Positions 17,393 through 25,826 of a stretch of 64,000 nt of DNA are shown one piece after another. Under the pieces are notes generated by a model. It saw only the letters and a list, made by a program, of their open reading frames with translations, had not been told where the DNA came from and made no database searches. Location: assembly GCF_030063135.1 (NCBI RefSeq), contig NZ_JASISO010000002.1, positions 186,001 through 250,000 of the forward strand, given 5' to 3'. The position numbers were made by a program, and so were the translations under genes. The first letter of the stretch is position 1. Each line of letters opens with the position of its first letter. The stretch is from Streptomyces sp. G-G2. GTDB taxonomy: Bacteria > Actinomycetota > Actinomycetes > Streptomycetales > Streptomycetaceae.

Positions 17393-18762
17393 GTGAAAGC
17401 CCCGGCCTTCAGACCGGGGATGAAACACGTCTCCGGGCGGCTATGACCCGCGGCCGCACGTCTGCCACGCTTGTGCTCATTCTCCGGATTTGTGAGGCCA
17501 GCCCTAGTACCGTCATGCGCGTGCAGTTGCGCTACAACTATCGCGTGTATCCCAATGCTTCGCAGTGCCGTGCGCTTGCGAGTGCGTTCGGGTGCGCGCG
17601 TGGTGTGGAACGACTGCCTGCGCGACCGGAAGGAAGCGCACGAGGCTGGGCTGCCGTACGTGAAGTCGGCCGACTTGTCTCGGGTTCGCATCACCCGCGC
17701 TAAGCGCACCGAAGAACGCGCCTGGCTTGCTGACGTTTCGGCGGTTGTGCTGCAGCAGTCGCTGCGGGACCTGGATGCCGCCTTCAAGAACTTCTTCGAC
17801 TCGGTCCGGGGCAAACGCAAAGGCCCGAAGGTCGCACCGCCGCGCTTCAAGTCGAAGAAGGACATTCGGCAGTCCATCCGCTTGAACGCCAACGCCTTCT
17901 CGCTCCAGGCGAACGGCGCCGTGTATGTGGCCAAGGTGGGCGACCTGAAGGTGAAGTGGTCGAGGCCTCTGCCAGCCGCGCCCACGTCCCTGACCGTCAT
18001 CAAGGACGTGGCGGGCCGGTATTTCGCGAGCTTTGTCGTGGACACCGACACCGAGCGCCTGGCCGAGGCCGACACCGAGGTGGGCATCGACCTGGGCCTG
18101 TCCACGTTCGCGGTCCTCTCCGACGGTACGAAGATCTCCGCCCCAAGGTTTCTGTGACGGGCCGAGAAGAAGCTCAAGCGGTTGCAGAGGAACCTGAGCC
18201 GTAAGGTGAAGGGCTCGAAGAACCGGGCCAAGGCCCGCATCAAGGTTGCTCGGCAGCACGCCCGTGTGGCGGACCGTCGTCGGGACTGGCACCACAAGAC
18301 GTCCACACAGATCATCCGCGACAACCAAGCGGTGTACGTGGAAGACCTTGCGGTGTCCGGCCTCGCACGTACCCGCCTGGCCAAGTCCATCTATGACGCT
18401 GGATGGTCGGCTTTCGTGAACATGCTGGAGTACAAGGCGGTCAAGCACGGCCGGCACTTCGGGAAGATCGGCCGCTTCGAGCCGATATCCCAGGTCTGCT
18501 CCGCGTGCGGAGTCAAGGACGGCCCCAAACCCCTGCAAGTCCGCCAGTGGACGTGCAGGGCGTGTGGGGCGGTCCATGACCGTGACGAGAACGCCTCCAA
18601 GAACATCCTGGCCGCCGGACGGGCGGACAGGCTAAACGCCTCGCAGAGCGCAGGTAAGACCAGGGCGAGAGTCCCGGCACAGCGCGTTGAAGCAGGAAGT
18701 CACCTAGACGGCCACCCGGCCGTGGTGGGAATCCCGGGCCTTCAGGCCGTGGAGCGCGTCAA
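17393..18762 (+). mobile_element. IS200/IS605-type (IS1341-like) tnpB-only element
   Basis: The left end has a hairpin (CCCCGG at 17400-17405 with CCGGGG at 17414-17419 around a CTTCAGA loop). The right end has a related hairpin around GGCCTTCAGGCC followed by gagcgcgtcaa, the usual right-end style of Streptomyces IS1341-type elements. Between them is a single tnpB and no tnpA. There are no terminal inverted repeats or target duplication, as expected for this family. The ends are placed by resemblance and may be off by several bases. It separates the thioesterase gene from the acyl-CoA dehydrogenase gene. Confidence 0.8.
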
Positions 18763-18784
18763 AGGCCCATCGACTTGGCGATGA
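17515..18784 (+). pseudogene. tnpB: TnpB RNA-guided nuclease, broken by a frameshift and a stop
   Basis: Reading starts at ATG 17515 (or GTG 17521) with QLRYNYRVYPNASQCRALA. At about 17597, in a GCGCGCG run, a two-base loss shifts the frame; beyond it the usual VVWNDCLRDRKEAH follows. A second lesion is an in-frame TGA at 18155-18157 (FL-stop-RAEKKLKRL), where CGA would restore Arg. All nuclease motifs survive: VGIDLGLS (RuvC-I Asp), YVEDLAVSGL (RuvC-II Glu), a CSACG/CRACG zinc ribbon, and HDRDENASKNI (RuvC-III Asp). The frame ends at 18784, past the element's likely right end. The product is probably inactive. Confidence 0.88.
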
Positions 18785-19925
18785 TGGACTTCATGACCTC
18801 GCTGGTGCCGCCGTAGATGCGGTTCACGCGGTTGTCGGCGTACAGGCGGGCGATCGGGTACTCGTTCATGTAGCCGTAGCCGCCGTGCAGCTGGAGGCAC
18901 TTGTCGATCACGCGGTGCGCGACCTCGGTGCAGAACAGCTTCGCGGACGCGGCCTCGGCGGCGGTCAGCTCACCGGCGTCCAGGGCCTCCAGCGCGCGGT
19001 CGGAGACGGCCTCGGCGGCGTCCACCTCGGCCTGGCAGGAGGCCAGTTCGAACTTGGTGTTCTGGAAGTGCGCGACCGGCTTGCCGAAGACGGTGCGGTC
19101 CGTCACGTACTGCTGGGCGAACCGGACGGCGGCCTTGGCCTGGGCGTACGCGCCGAAGGCGATGCCCCAGCGCTCGGACGGCAGGTTCGCGCCGAGGTAG
19201 TAGAAGCCCTTGTTCTCCTCGCCCATCAGGTCCTCGACCGGGACCTTCACGTCGACGAACGCCAGCTCGGCGGTGTCGGAGGTGCGCAGGCCGAGCTTGT
19301 CGAGCTTGCGGCCGATCGAGTAGCCCTCGGACTTGGTGTCCACGGCGAAGAGGGAGATGCCGAAGCGGCGGTCGTCCTCGCGCGGGGCGGAGGTGCGGGC
19401 GCAGACGATCACCCGGTCGGCGTGCACGCCACCGGTGATGAAGGTCTTGGAGCCGTTGAGGACGTAGTGCGTGCCGTCCTCGGAGAGCTTCGCGGTGGTC
19501 TTCATGCCCGCGACGTCGGAGCCGGTGCCCGGCTCGGTCATCGCGAGGGCCCACATCTCCTCGCCGGTGACGAACTTCGGCAGGTAGCGCTTCTTCTGCT
19601 CGTCGGTGGAGAGCATCTTGATGTAGGGGAGGGCGAGCAGCACGTGGACGCCCGAGCCGCCGAAGTTGACGCCCGCGCGCGAGGTCTCCTCGTAGAGGAC
19701 GGCCTCGAACTTGTGGGTGTCCAGGCCCGCGCCGCCGAACTCCTCGGGCACGTTGATGCCGAAGACGCCCAGCTCGCCGAGCTTGTAGTAGAAGTCGCGG
19801 GGCGCCTGGCCGGCCTGGAACCACTCGTCGTAGACGGGGACGACCTCGGCCTCGATGAAGGCGCGGATGGTCTCGCGGAAGGCTTCGTGGTCCTCGTTGA
19901 AAACGGTACGGCGCACGGCCGACAC
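18759..19925 (-). CDS. Acyl-CoA dehydrogenase, long-chain-type
   Basis: A 388-residue FAD acyl-CoA dehydrogenase. Motifs are MTEPGTGSDVAG and KTFITGG in the middle domain and LHGGYGYMNEYPIARLY plus IYGGTSEVMK at the end. The C-terminal catalytic Glu of short/medium-chain enzymes is replaced by Gly (YGGTSE), and a Glu in LPSERWGIA is placed like the catalytic base of long-chain dehydrogenases. It starts with GTG at 19923-19925. Its stop codon lies in the final bases of the adjacent tnpB element, so the insertion occurred at or next to the gene's end. Confidence 0.9.
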   Translation of the reverse strand: MSAVRRTVFNEDHEAFRETIRAFIEAEVVPVYDEWFQAGQAPRDFYYKLGELGVFGINVPEEFGGAGLDTHKFEAVLYEETSRAGVNFGGSGVHVLLALPYIKMLSTDEQKKRYLPKFVTGEEMWALAMTEPGTGSDVAGMKTTAKLSEDGTHYVLNGSKTFITGGVHADRVIVCARTSAPREDDRRFGISLFAVDTKSEGYSIGRKLDKLGLRTSDTAELAFVDVKVPVEDLMGEENKGFYYLGANLPSERWGIAFGAYAQAKAAVRFAQQYVTDRTVFGKPVAHFQNTKFELASCQAEVDAAEAVSDRALEALDAGELTAAEAASAKLFCTEVAHRVIDKCLQLHGGYGYMNEYPIARLYADNRVNRIYGGTSEVMKSIIAKSMGL

Positions 19926-20097
19926 TCCCTTTTGCGGCTAAACCGCCGCCGCTCTCGCGGAGGTGGTCGCGCGCCGTCGTGGTTGCTCAAGCTATGGCTT
20001 AGGTCTAAGCGCTTGCTCATAATAAGTTACTGGCGGGTTGTGTGCTGTGTCCAGAGTGAGGTCCGGCACGCCCGTACTTCCTCGTGCCAAACACGCC

Positions 20098-20218
20098 CTA
20101 GGAGACTGCTGAAGATCTTGCTCGGGGCGCCCGAGTCACCCCGATTCACCGGTAAATGTCGATCGGGGCAACCTGGTGCAAGCCGGGCGCGTTTCCAAGA
20201 TCTTCAGGACACTCCTAG
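20098..20218. mobile_element. 113-bp MITE with IS5-type CTAG target duplication
   Basis: A small element at 20102-20214 has terminal inverted repeats gagactgctgaagatcttg (20102-20120) and caagatcttcaggacactc (20196-20214), matching at 16 of 19 positions. Both ends are flanked by CTAG (20098-20101 and 20215-20218), a YTAR-type duplication as made by the IS5 subgroup. There is no coding capacity. The right CTAG supplies the TAG stop of the MmpS-like gene. The internal part includes a region rich in GGGGC/GCCCC. Confidence 0.75.
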
Positions 20219-20730
20219 AAGCCGGTGCAGACCGCCGAGGCGAAGGGACCCATGGCGCTGGCCGTGACGGGCGGGCGGTCGTCCACCGTCACCGAGCAGG
20301 TGGCGGCGCCGCCCCGCGCGCCCAGGGTGACGACGAGGGAGCCGCCCTTGGTGAACCCCTTCGTGGCGATCTCCTTCGTCCACGGCAGGGCCTGGTCGCC
20401 GACCTGGCTCGTGGCCGCGTTCCCGTCGTGCCAGGTCGAATAGGTGATGGTCACGCCGGTGGCCCTGCCGGTCGCGGCGTAGGTGACCCGGGCGGGCCGC
20501 CCGGCGTCCTCGGACACCTGGTGGACGAGGACGGTGAAGAGGACCGCGCAGCCGCCGAGCAGCAGCAGGAGCAGCCCGAGCAGCACCCACGGCCAGCGGC
20601 GGCGCCCGCGCGGCGGGGGCGAACCCTGCGGCGGGCTGCCGGGGGGCGGGCGGCCGGGGGGTGGGCCCCGGGGCGGGCGCGGGCCCCATCCCCGCGGCCC
20701 GGGCGGGCCGTCCGTTCGGCGGCTGCTCAT
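20215..20730 (-). CDS. MmpS-like membrane-anchored protein
   Basis: A 171-residue protein with a disordered Pro/Gly/Arg-rich cytoplasmic N-terminus (residues 1-45), one membrane helix (about 46-68, rich in Leu) and an extracytoplasmic domain. The outer domain has the pattern VTYAATGRATGVTITYSTW and a C-terminal pair of Cys residues. This resembles the transport accessory MmpS fold. No MmpL partner is adjacent; an MMPL transporter occurs at 46215 but unlinked. The stop TAG lies in the MITE target duplication, so the native C-terminus may have been altered. Function is inferred from fold-like pattern only. Confidence 0.65.
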   Translation of the reverse strand: MSSRRTDGPPGPRGWGPRPPRGPPPGRPPPGSPPQGSPPPRGRRRWPWVLLGLLLLLLGGCAVLFTVLVHQVSEDAGRPARVTYAATGRATGVTITYSTWHDGNAATSQVGDQALPWTKEIATKGFTKGGSLVVTLGARGGAATCSVTVDDRPPVTASAMGPFASAVCTGF

Positions 20731-20831
20731 GTCACAAGGGTGGCCCCGGGCGTCCCGCTTGTCGTCCCGTCGCGGTGCCCGTCATGTCCGTCGTGCCCGT
20801 CGTGATGCCTGTCGTCCGCGGCGGCCCCGCG

Positions 20832-22421
20832 TCAGCCGCCGTCCGCCGCCCCCGCGTGCCGGAGCGCGAACCACAGCTCCATCCGGGTGTCCGGGTCGTC
20901 CAGGTCGGCCGCCAGCAGGACCGCGCAGCGGGCGATGCGCTGGCGGACGGTGTTGCGGTGGACCCCGAGGGCGGCCGCACTGCGGTCCCAGCTGCCGTGG
21001 TGGGCCAGCCAGACGCGCAGCGTGTCGGCGTGGGCCGGGTTCAGCGGGGCGAGCAGGGCCCCGGCGTACGCGCGGGCCTCCGCCGGGTCGAGCAGCCCGC
21101 CCATGCCGCCCGCCGTGTGCCGGGCCAGCGGTACGCGGGCCGCCTCGGCGCGCTCCAGGGCCCGCCGGGCCTGCGCTCCGGCGGTCCGCAGCTCCGCGGG
21201 TCCGGCGGGCGCCCCGACCCCGAGCCGCCAGCCGGGCTGGGGGGCCGGATCCCGGCCGGTGAGCAGGCGTACTCCGTCCGCGCGCGAATCCAGCAGTACG
21301 GTGCCCAGCGCGGCCGCCAGGGCCCGCGGGTCTCCGGCGCCGCGGGCGTGGACGGCGTACCAGGGCCCCGGACCCAGGGCCTCGCCCGGATCCCCGCCGA
21401 GCAGCAGCCGGGTCAGGGCGGCGGCCTCGTCCCCGCCGGGCCGGTGGGCGGTGAGCAGGGTCAGCAGCACGGCTGCCATGGAGGCAACGGTGTGGTCTCC
21501 GGGGGCGCGGACCGGGGTGGCGGTCCCCAGCGCCCGCGCGGGCCCGTACCCGCCGGGCCCCGGCGTGCCCTCCGGACCCGCGCCGGCCTCGGCGGGCGCC
21601 GGCATCGGGGTGGTCGGGGTGGTCGGGGCGAGGGTCGCGGCGGCGGTCGAGGTGCGCGGGGCGCCGCCCGCACCAGCCGCGGGGGAGGCCGCCGGGGAGG
21701 CCGATGGCTCCGGGTGGCGGTTCAGCGCGTAGGCCGCGAGGTGCCACCCCCCGGCCTCGGCGGTGGCCGTGATCGGGCCCCCGGCGCGGCCGACGCGGCC
21801 CAGGAGCGAGGCCAGCGCCCCGGCGGCCGGCGCGGGCAGCGCCCCGCCCGCCGAGCGGCCGTCCGGGGCCAGCTCGACCCGGCCGCCCAGGCTCGCCGCG
21901 AGACGGCGCAGCACCGCCGGGACCGGGTCCGGGCGGGCCGCCGCGGCCGCCAGGGACTGCTGGGCCTCGGTGACCCGGCGCAGCTCCCGCGTACGGGCCT
22001 CCGCCATCAGCCGCCACACCGTACGGGCGACCGCGCTGAAAGGAGTGCCGGGCGGAATTTCCAGCAGCGGGAGACCGGCGCGGTCGCAGGCCTCGGCCAG
22101 CCCGGGCGGCACCCTCTCGTGCACGGGGGCCACCCCGAAGCCGAGCGCCGCGACACCGGCCCCGGCGAGCCGGGCGACGTACTCCCCGGCATCACCCGGC
22201 GCAGCGCCCGCGGTCAGCAGCAGCTCGCCGCCCAGCAGGTACGGGGACGGGTCCGCCATCTCGGAGGCGTGCACGCCGTGCACGTCCGCCTCGGCGGGGC
22301 CCGCCAGGTGGCGCAGCCCCAGATCCCGGTCGCGGAGCAGCGCGGACAGCAGGACCGGCGGCGTGGGCGGCGGAGCCGGTGACGGGGCGGATGGCGGGGC
22401 AGGTGACGGGGCCGACTCCAT
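20832..22421 (-). CDS. PucR-family transcriptional regulator
   Basis: A 529-residue regulator. The N-terminal PucR/purine-catabolism-type domain covers about residues 20-150, with [11 protein letters not shown] and VAALGF. A long Ala/Pro/Thr-rich insert (about residues 235-300) precedes a GGDEF-like central region. The C-terminal HTH_30 domain ends [15 protein letters not shown]. The ATG at 22419-22421 gives a proline-rich start; upstream in-frame sequence lies in the intergenic region. It is divergent from an agmatinase gene, and PucR proteins often regulate nitrogen-rich compound breakdown, so control of the neighbour is likely. Confidence 0.88.
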   Translation of the reverse strand: MESAPSPAPPSAPSPAPPPTPPVLLSALLRDRDLGLRHLAGPAEADVHGVHASEMADPSPYLLGGELLLTAGAAPGDAGEYVARLAGAGVAALGFGVAPVHERVPPGLAEACDRAGLPLLEIPPGTPFSAVARTVWRLMAEARTRELRRVTEAQQSLAAAAARPDPVPAVLRRLAASLGGRVELAPDGRSAGGALPAPAAGALASLLGRVGRAGGPITATAEAGGWHLAAYALNRHPEPSASPAASPAAGAGGAPRTSTAAATLAPTTPTTPMPAPAEAGAGPEGTPGPGGYGPARALGTATPVRAPGDHTVASMAAVLLTLLTAHRPGGDEAAALTRLLLGGDPGEALGPGPWYAVHARGAGDPRALAAALGTVLLDSRADGVRLLTGRDPAPQPGWRLGVGAPAGPAELRTAGAQARRALERAEAARVPLARHTAGGMGGLLDPAEARAYAGALLAPLNPAHADTLRVWLAHHGSWDRSAAALGVHRNTVRQRIARCAVLLAADLDDPDTRMELWFALRHAGAADGG

Positions 22422-22429
22422 GGATACTC

Positions 22430-22467
22430 CGTACACATTGGTGGCACTGGGTGTAGGAAACGTACAC
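22430..22467. promoter_or_regulatory. Repeated cgtacac in the pucR/agmatinase intergenic region
   Basis: Two copies of CGTACAC (22430-22436 and 22461-22467), spaced 31 bp or about three helical turns, lie between the divergent pucR (start 22421) and agmatinase (start 22546) genes. This spacing suits a regulator dimer or tandem sites. Binding by the PucR protein is inferred, not shown. Confidence 0.4.
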
Positions 22468-22545
22468 TTCGCGCCTCGCCGGTGTCCGTTTACGCTCGAA
22501 GCACCGCACCCGCAGGACCCAGGACCACCAGAAGGGCACCCCCTC

Positions 22546-23511
22546 ATGAGCACGCAGCCGCGCGGACCCGTCGACTCCTCCCGCATCCCGCGCTACGCGG
22601 GCCCCGCGACCTTCGCCCGGCTGCCCCGCCTCGACGAGGTCGGCACCGCCGACGTCGCCGTGGTCGGCGTGCCCTTCGACTCCGGCGTCTCCTACCGCCC
22701 CGGCGCCCGCTTCGGCGGCAACGCCATCCGCGAGGCCTCCCGCCTGCTGCGTCCGTACAACCCGGCGCAGGACGCCTCCCCCTTCGCCCTCGCGCAGGTC
22801 GCGGACGCCGGTGACATCGCGGTGAACCCCTTCAACATCAACGAGGCCGTCGACCAGGTCGAGGCCGCGGCCGACGCGCTGCTCGGGGCGGGTTCCCGCC
22901 TGATGACCCTCGGCGGCGACCACACCATCGCCCTGCCGCTGCTGCGCTCGGTGGCGAAGAAGCACGGCCCGGTGGCGCTGCTGCACTTCGACGCGCACCT
23001 CGACACCTGGGACACGTACTTCGGCGCCGAGTACACGCACGGCACCCCGTTCCGCCGGGCCGTCGAGGAGGGCATCCTCGACACCGAGGCGCTCTCGCAC
23101 GTCGGAACCCGCGGTCCGCTCTACGGCAAGCAGGACCTGGACGACGACGCCAAGATGGGCTTCGGCATCGTCACCTCGGCGGACGTCTACCGGCGCGGCG
23201 CCGACGAGGTCGCGGACCAGCTGCGCCAGCGCATCGGCGACCGTCCGCTCTACATCTCCATCGACATCGACGTCCTGGACCCGGCGCACGCCCCCGGCAC
23301 CGGCACCCCCGAGGCGGGCGGCATGACCTCCCGCGAGCTGCTGGAGATCATCCGCGGCCTCTCGTCCTGCAACCTGGTTTCGGCCGACGTGGTCGAGGTG
23401 GCCCCGGCGTACGATCACGCGGAGATCACCTCGGTCGCGGCCTCGCACACCGCGTACGAGCTGACCACGATCATGAGCCGTCAGATCGCCGCCGCCAAGC
23501 AGGGTCGATGA
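22546..23511 (+). CDS. speB: Agmatinase / guanidinobutyrase (ureohydrolase)
   Basis: A 321-residue binuclear-manganese ureohydrolase. All metal-binding motifs are present: [19 protein letters not shown] and [19 protein letters not shown]. It removes urea from agmatine, guanidinobutyrate or a related guanidino compound. The ATG at 22546 follows AGAAGGG with suitable spacing. It is followed 46 bp later by a ThDP enzyme gene and preceded by the divergent pucR, suggesting a guanidino/amine catabolic unit. The speB symbol is by family; substrate is uncertain. Confidence 0.88.
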   Translation: MSTQPRGPVDSSRIPRYAGPATFARLPRLDEVGTADVAVVGVPFDSGVSYRPGARFGGNAIREASRLLRPYNPAQDASPFALAQVADAGDIAVNPFNINEAVDQVEAAADALLGAGSRLMTLGGDHTIALPLLRSVAKKHGPVALLHFDAHLDTWDTYFGAEYTHGTPFRRAVEEGILDTEALSHVGTRGPLYGKQDLDDDAKMGFGIVTSADVYRRGADEVADQLRQRIGDRPLYISIDIDVLDPAHAPGTGTPEAGGMTSRELLEIIRGLSSCNLVSADVVEVAPAYDHAEITSVAASHTAYELTTIMSRQIAAAKQGR

Positions 23512-23557
23512 GCACAGCGCCGCGGCGAAGGCGAACCCGAAGGGTGAGTAAGCACAC

Positions 23558-25246
23558 GTGACGCACGACCACGACCTGGTACTCCGTCCCACCGCCGCCC
23601 AGACGGCGGCCGCCCTGGCCCCGCCGCCGGGACGCACGGGCGGGGACCTGGTCGTGGAAACGCTGCGCTCGCTCGGCGCCACCACCGTCTTCGGCCTGCC
23701 CGGGCAGCACGCGCTCGCCGTCTTCGACGCCGTCGGGCGCTGTGACCTGCGGCTGATCGGGCTCCGGGTCGAGAACAACGCGGGGTTCGCCGCCGACGCG
23801 TACGGCCGTCTCACGGGCGAGGCCGTGCCGCTCCTGCTGTCCACCGGGCCGGGCGCGCTGACCGCCCTGCCCGCCCTCGCGGAGGCCGCCGCCGCCTCCG
23901 CGCCGGTCCTCGCGATCTCCTCGCAGGTCCCGAGCGCGGGCCTGGGCGGCGGGCGGCGCGGCCACCTGCACGAACTGCGGGACCAGGCGGCGTCCTTCCG
24001 GGACGTGGTCAAGTCCGTGCACATCGCCCGGACGCCGTCCCAGATCCCCTCGGTGGTCGCCGAGGCCTGGGAATCGGCGCTGACCGCGCCGCACGGCCCG
24101 GTGTGGGTGGAGATTCCGGAGGACGTACTGCGCGCCGACACCCTGATCCCCGAGGTCACCGGCATGGACGCGACACCGCACGAGCTGGCCCCGCGCCCCG
24201 AGCTGACGGCGCTCGCCGCGCACTGGCTGGAGAACGCCGAACGCCCGGTGATCATCGCGGGCGGCGGAGTGATCCGTTCGGACGCCTCGAAGAAGCTGCG
24301 CGAGCTGGCCGAACGGCTGAACGCCCCGGTCGTCACCACCTTCGGCGGCAAGGGCGCCTTCCCCTGGACCCACCCGCTGTCCCTCCAGTCCTGGCTGGAG
24401 GACCGTCACATGACGGACTTCCTGGAGGACGCCGACGTCCTGCTCGTCGTGGGTTCGGGCCTGGGGGAACTCTCCTCGAACTACCACACGTTCTTCCCCG
24501 GGGGACGGGTCGTCCAGATCGAGGCCGACCTCGGGAAGCTGGAGTCCAACCACGCGGGCCTCGGCATCCACGCCGACGCGCGCCTTGCCCTCCAGGCGCT
24601 CCTGGAGACGGTGTCCGAGCGCCCGGACCCGGGCGCGCCCGAGCGCGTCCGTTCGGTCCTGGCCGCCGTCGCGGAGCGGCTGTCCACCCAGGACGTGACC
24701 CTGGAGCAGTCCCTGCTGACCTCCATCAGGTCGGCCCTGCCCCCGCGCTCGCCGTCCTTCTGGGACATGACGATCCTGTCCTACTGGGCCTGGTCCGCCT
24801 TCGACGCGAAGCACCCGAACACGATGCACTCGGCGCAGGGCGCGGGCGGCCTCGGCTACGCCTTCCCGGCGGCCCTGGGGGCCTGCGTCGCCGAACCGGA
24901 CACGCCGGTCCTGGCCGTCTCGGGCGACGGCGGTGCGATGTACTCCCTGGCGGAACTGGCCACGGCTCGCCAGTACGACCTGGACGTGACCTGGCTGATC
25001 GTGGACGACGGGGGCTACGGCATCCTGCGCGCGTACATGACGGACGCCTTCGGCGGCCGCACCACGGGCACGGACCTCACCCGCCCCGACTTCGTCGCCC
25101 TGGCGCGGTCCTTCGGCGTCCCGGCGTCCACCACCACCCCGGACACCCTGCGCGAGGATCTGAAGAAGTCCCTCGCCACCCCGGGCCCGTCGGTCCTGGT
25201 CCTCCCGGCCACCCTCACGATGTTCGCCCCGACCCACCTGGCTTGA
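23558..25246 (+). CDS. Thiamine-diphosphate-dependent enzyme (acetolactate-synthase-like)
   Basis: A 562-residue three-domain ThDP enzyme. The N-terminal pyrimidine-binding domain has GLPGQHALAVFDA and the VENNAGFAADAYGR segment with the cofactor-activating Glu. A central Rossmann-like domain follows (PVIIAGGGVIRSDASKKL). The C-terminal domain carries the ThDP/Mg motif GDGGAMYSLAEL ending DDGGYG. It starts with GTG at 23558. It is coupled in orientation to the agmatinase, so a role in metabolising an aldehyde or keto acid from guanidino compounds is possible; its true reaction is unknown. The last 32 bp overlap the convergent ATPase gene. Confidence 0.85.
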   Translation: MTHDHDLVLRPTAAQTAAALAPPPGRTGGDLVVETLRSLGATTVFGLPGQHALAVFDAVGRCDLRLIGLRVENNAGFAADAYGRLTGEAVPLLLSTGPGALTALPALAEAAAASAPVLAISSQVPSAGLGGGRRGHLHELRDQAASFRDVVKSVHIARTPSQIPSVVAEAWESALTAPHGPVWVEIPEDVLRADTLIPEVTGMDATPHELAPRPELTALAAHWLENAERPVIIAGGGVIRSDASKKLRELAERLNAPVVTTFGGKGAFPWTHPLSLQSWLEDRHMTDFLEDADVLLVVGSGLGELSSNYHTFFPGGRVVQIEADLGKLESNHAGLGIHADARLALQALLETVSERPDPGAPERVRSVLAAVAERLSTQDVTLEQSLLTSIRSALPPRSPSFWDMTILSYWAWSAFDAKHPNTMHSAQGAGGLGYAFPAALGACVAEPDTPVLAVSGDGGAMYSLAELATARQYDLDVTWLIVDDGGYGILRAYMTDAFGGRTTGTDLTRPDFVALARSFGVPASTTTPDTLREDLKKSLATPGPSVLVLPATLTMFAPTHLA

Positions 25247-25670
25247 CGGAGCCGCCCGAGGACCGCTCGGCGACCTCGGCCCATACGGCCTTGCCGCCCC
25301 CGGCGCCCCGCGGGCACTGGCCCCAGCGCACGGCGAGCGCGGCAATGATGGCGAGCCCCCGGCCGCGTTCGTCCTGTGCATCGGCCGCGCGCGGGGCCAG
25401 CGGGGCGGGGGGACCGGCGTCGGACACCTCCACCCGCACGAGGCCGTCGTACCGGGCGAGCCGGACCCCGATGTCCCGGCCGTGCGGGGCCCGGGCGTGG
25501 CGCACGGCATTGGTGACCAGCTCGGAGAGCAGCAGCTCCGCCGTGTCCGTGGGGTCCGTACCGATGTCCCACTCGGTGAACTGGCCGCGCAGCAGGGCGC
25601 GCGCCCGTCCGGGGGCACGGGGGCCGCGCGGAACGACGTGGAAAACCTCGGTGTGCTGAGGCAGGGGCAT
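25215..25670 (-). CDS. HATPase-type ATP-binding protein (RsbW/anti-sigma-like)
   Basis: A 151-residue GHKL ATPase. The N-box ELLLSELVTNAVRHA is near residues 44-58, the G1 box VSDAGP near 81-86 and the RGRGLAII loop near 102-109. This is the form of the many Streptomyces anti-sigma/serine kinase proteins that bind sigma or anti-anti-sigma factors; no partner is adjacent. The promoter carries a large nested dyad at 25677-25742 shared with the divergent GntR gene. Its tail overlaps the ThDP gene end. Confidence 0.85.
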   Translation of the reverse strand: MPLPQHTEVFHVVPRGPRAPGRARALLRGQFTEWDIGTDPTDTAELLLSELVTNAVRHARAPHGRDIGVRLARYDGLVRVEVSDAGPPAPLAPRAADAQDERGRGLAIIAALAVRWGQCPRGAGGGKAVWAEVAERSSGGSVKPGGSGRTS

Positions 25671-25676
25671 GGCGAC

Positions 25677-25742
25677 ACCTCTCTAGAGATAGTGGAAGTG
25701 AAGCGCCTTGACATCAGAGGGTCAAGGTTTCTCTAGAGAGGT
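25677..25742. promoter_or_regulatory. Nested inverted repeats containing TCTCTAGAGA
   Basis: Outer arms acctctctagaga (25677-25689) and tctctagagaggt (25730-25742) are perfect 13-base inverted repeats; each contains the self-palindrome TCTCTAGAGA. Inside them ccttgac (25706-25712) and gtcaagg (25721-25727) form a second perfect inverted repeat. The block lies between the ATPase start (25670) and the GntR start (25827). GntR-type dimers bind such palindromes, so auto- and cross-regulation are likely. Confidence 0.8.
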
Positions 25743-25826
25743 ACAGAGGTTCGCACCGGAGGAACGTGCCGTCTCTTCGTGCCCGGGGGGTGCCTAGGAT
25801 GACTGGAGATGATCAGGGAGGACCGC

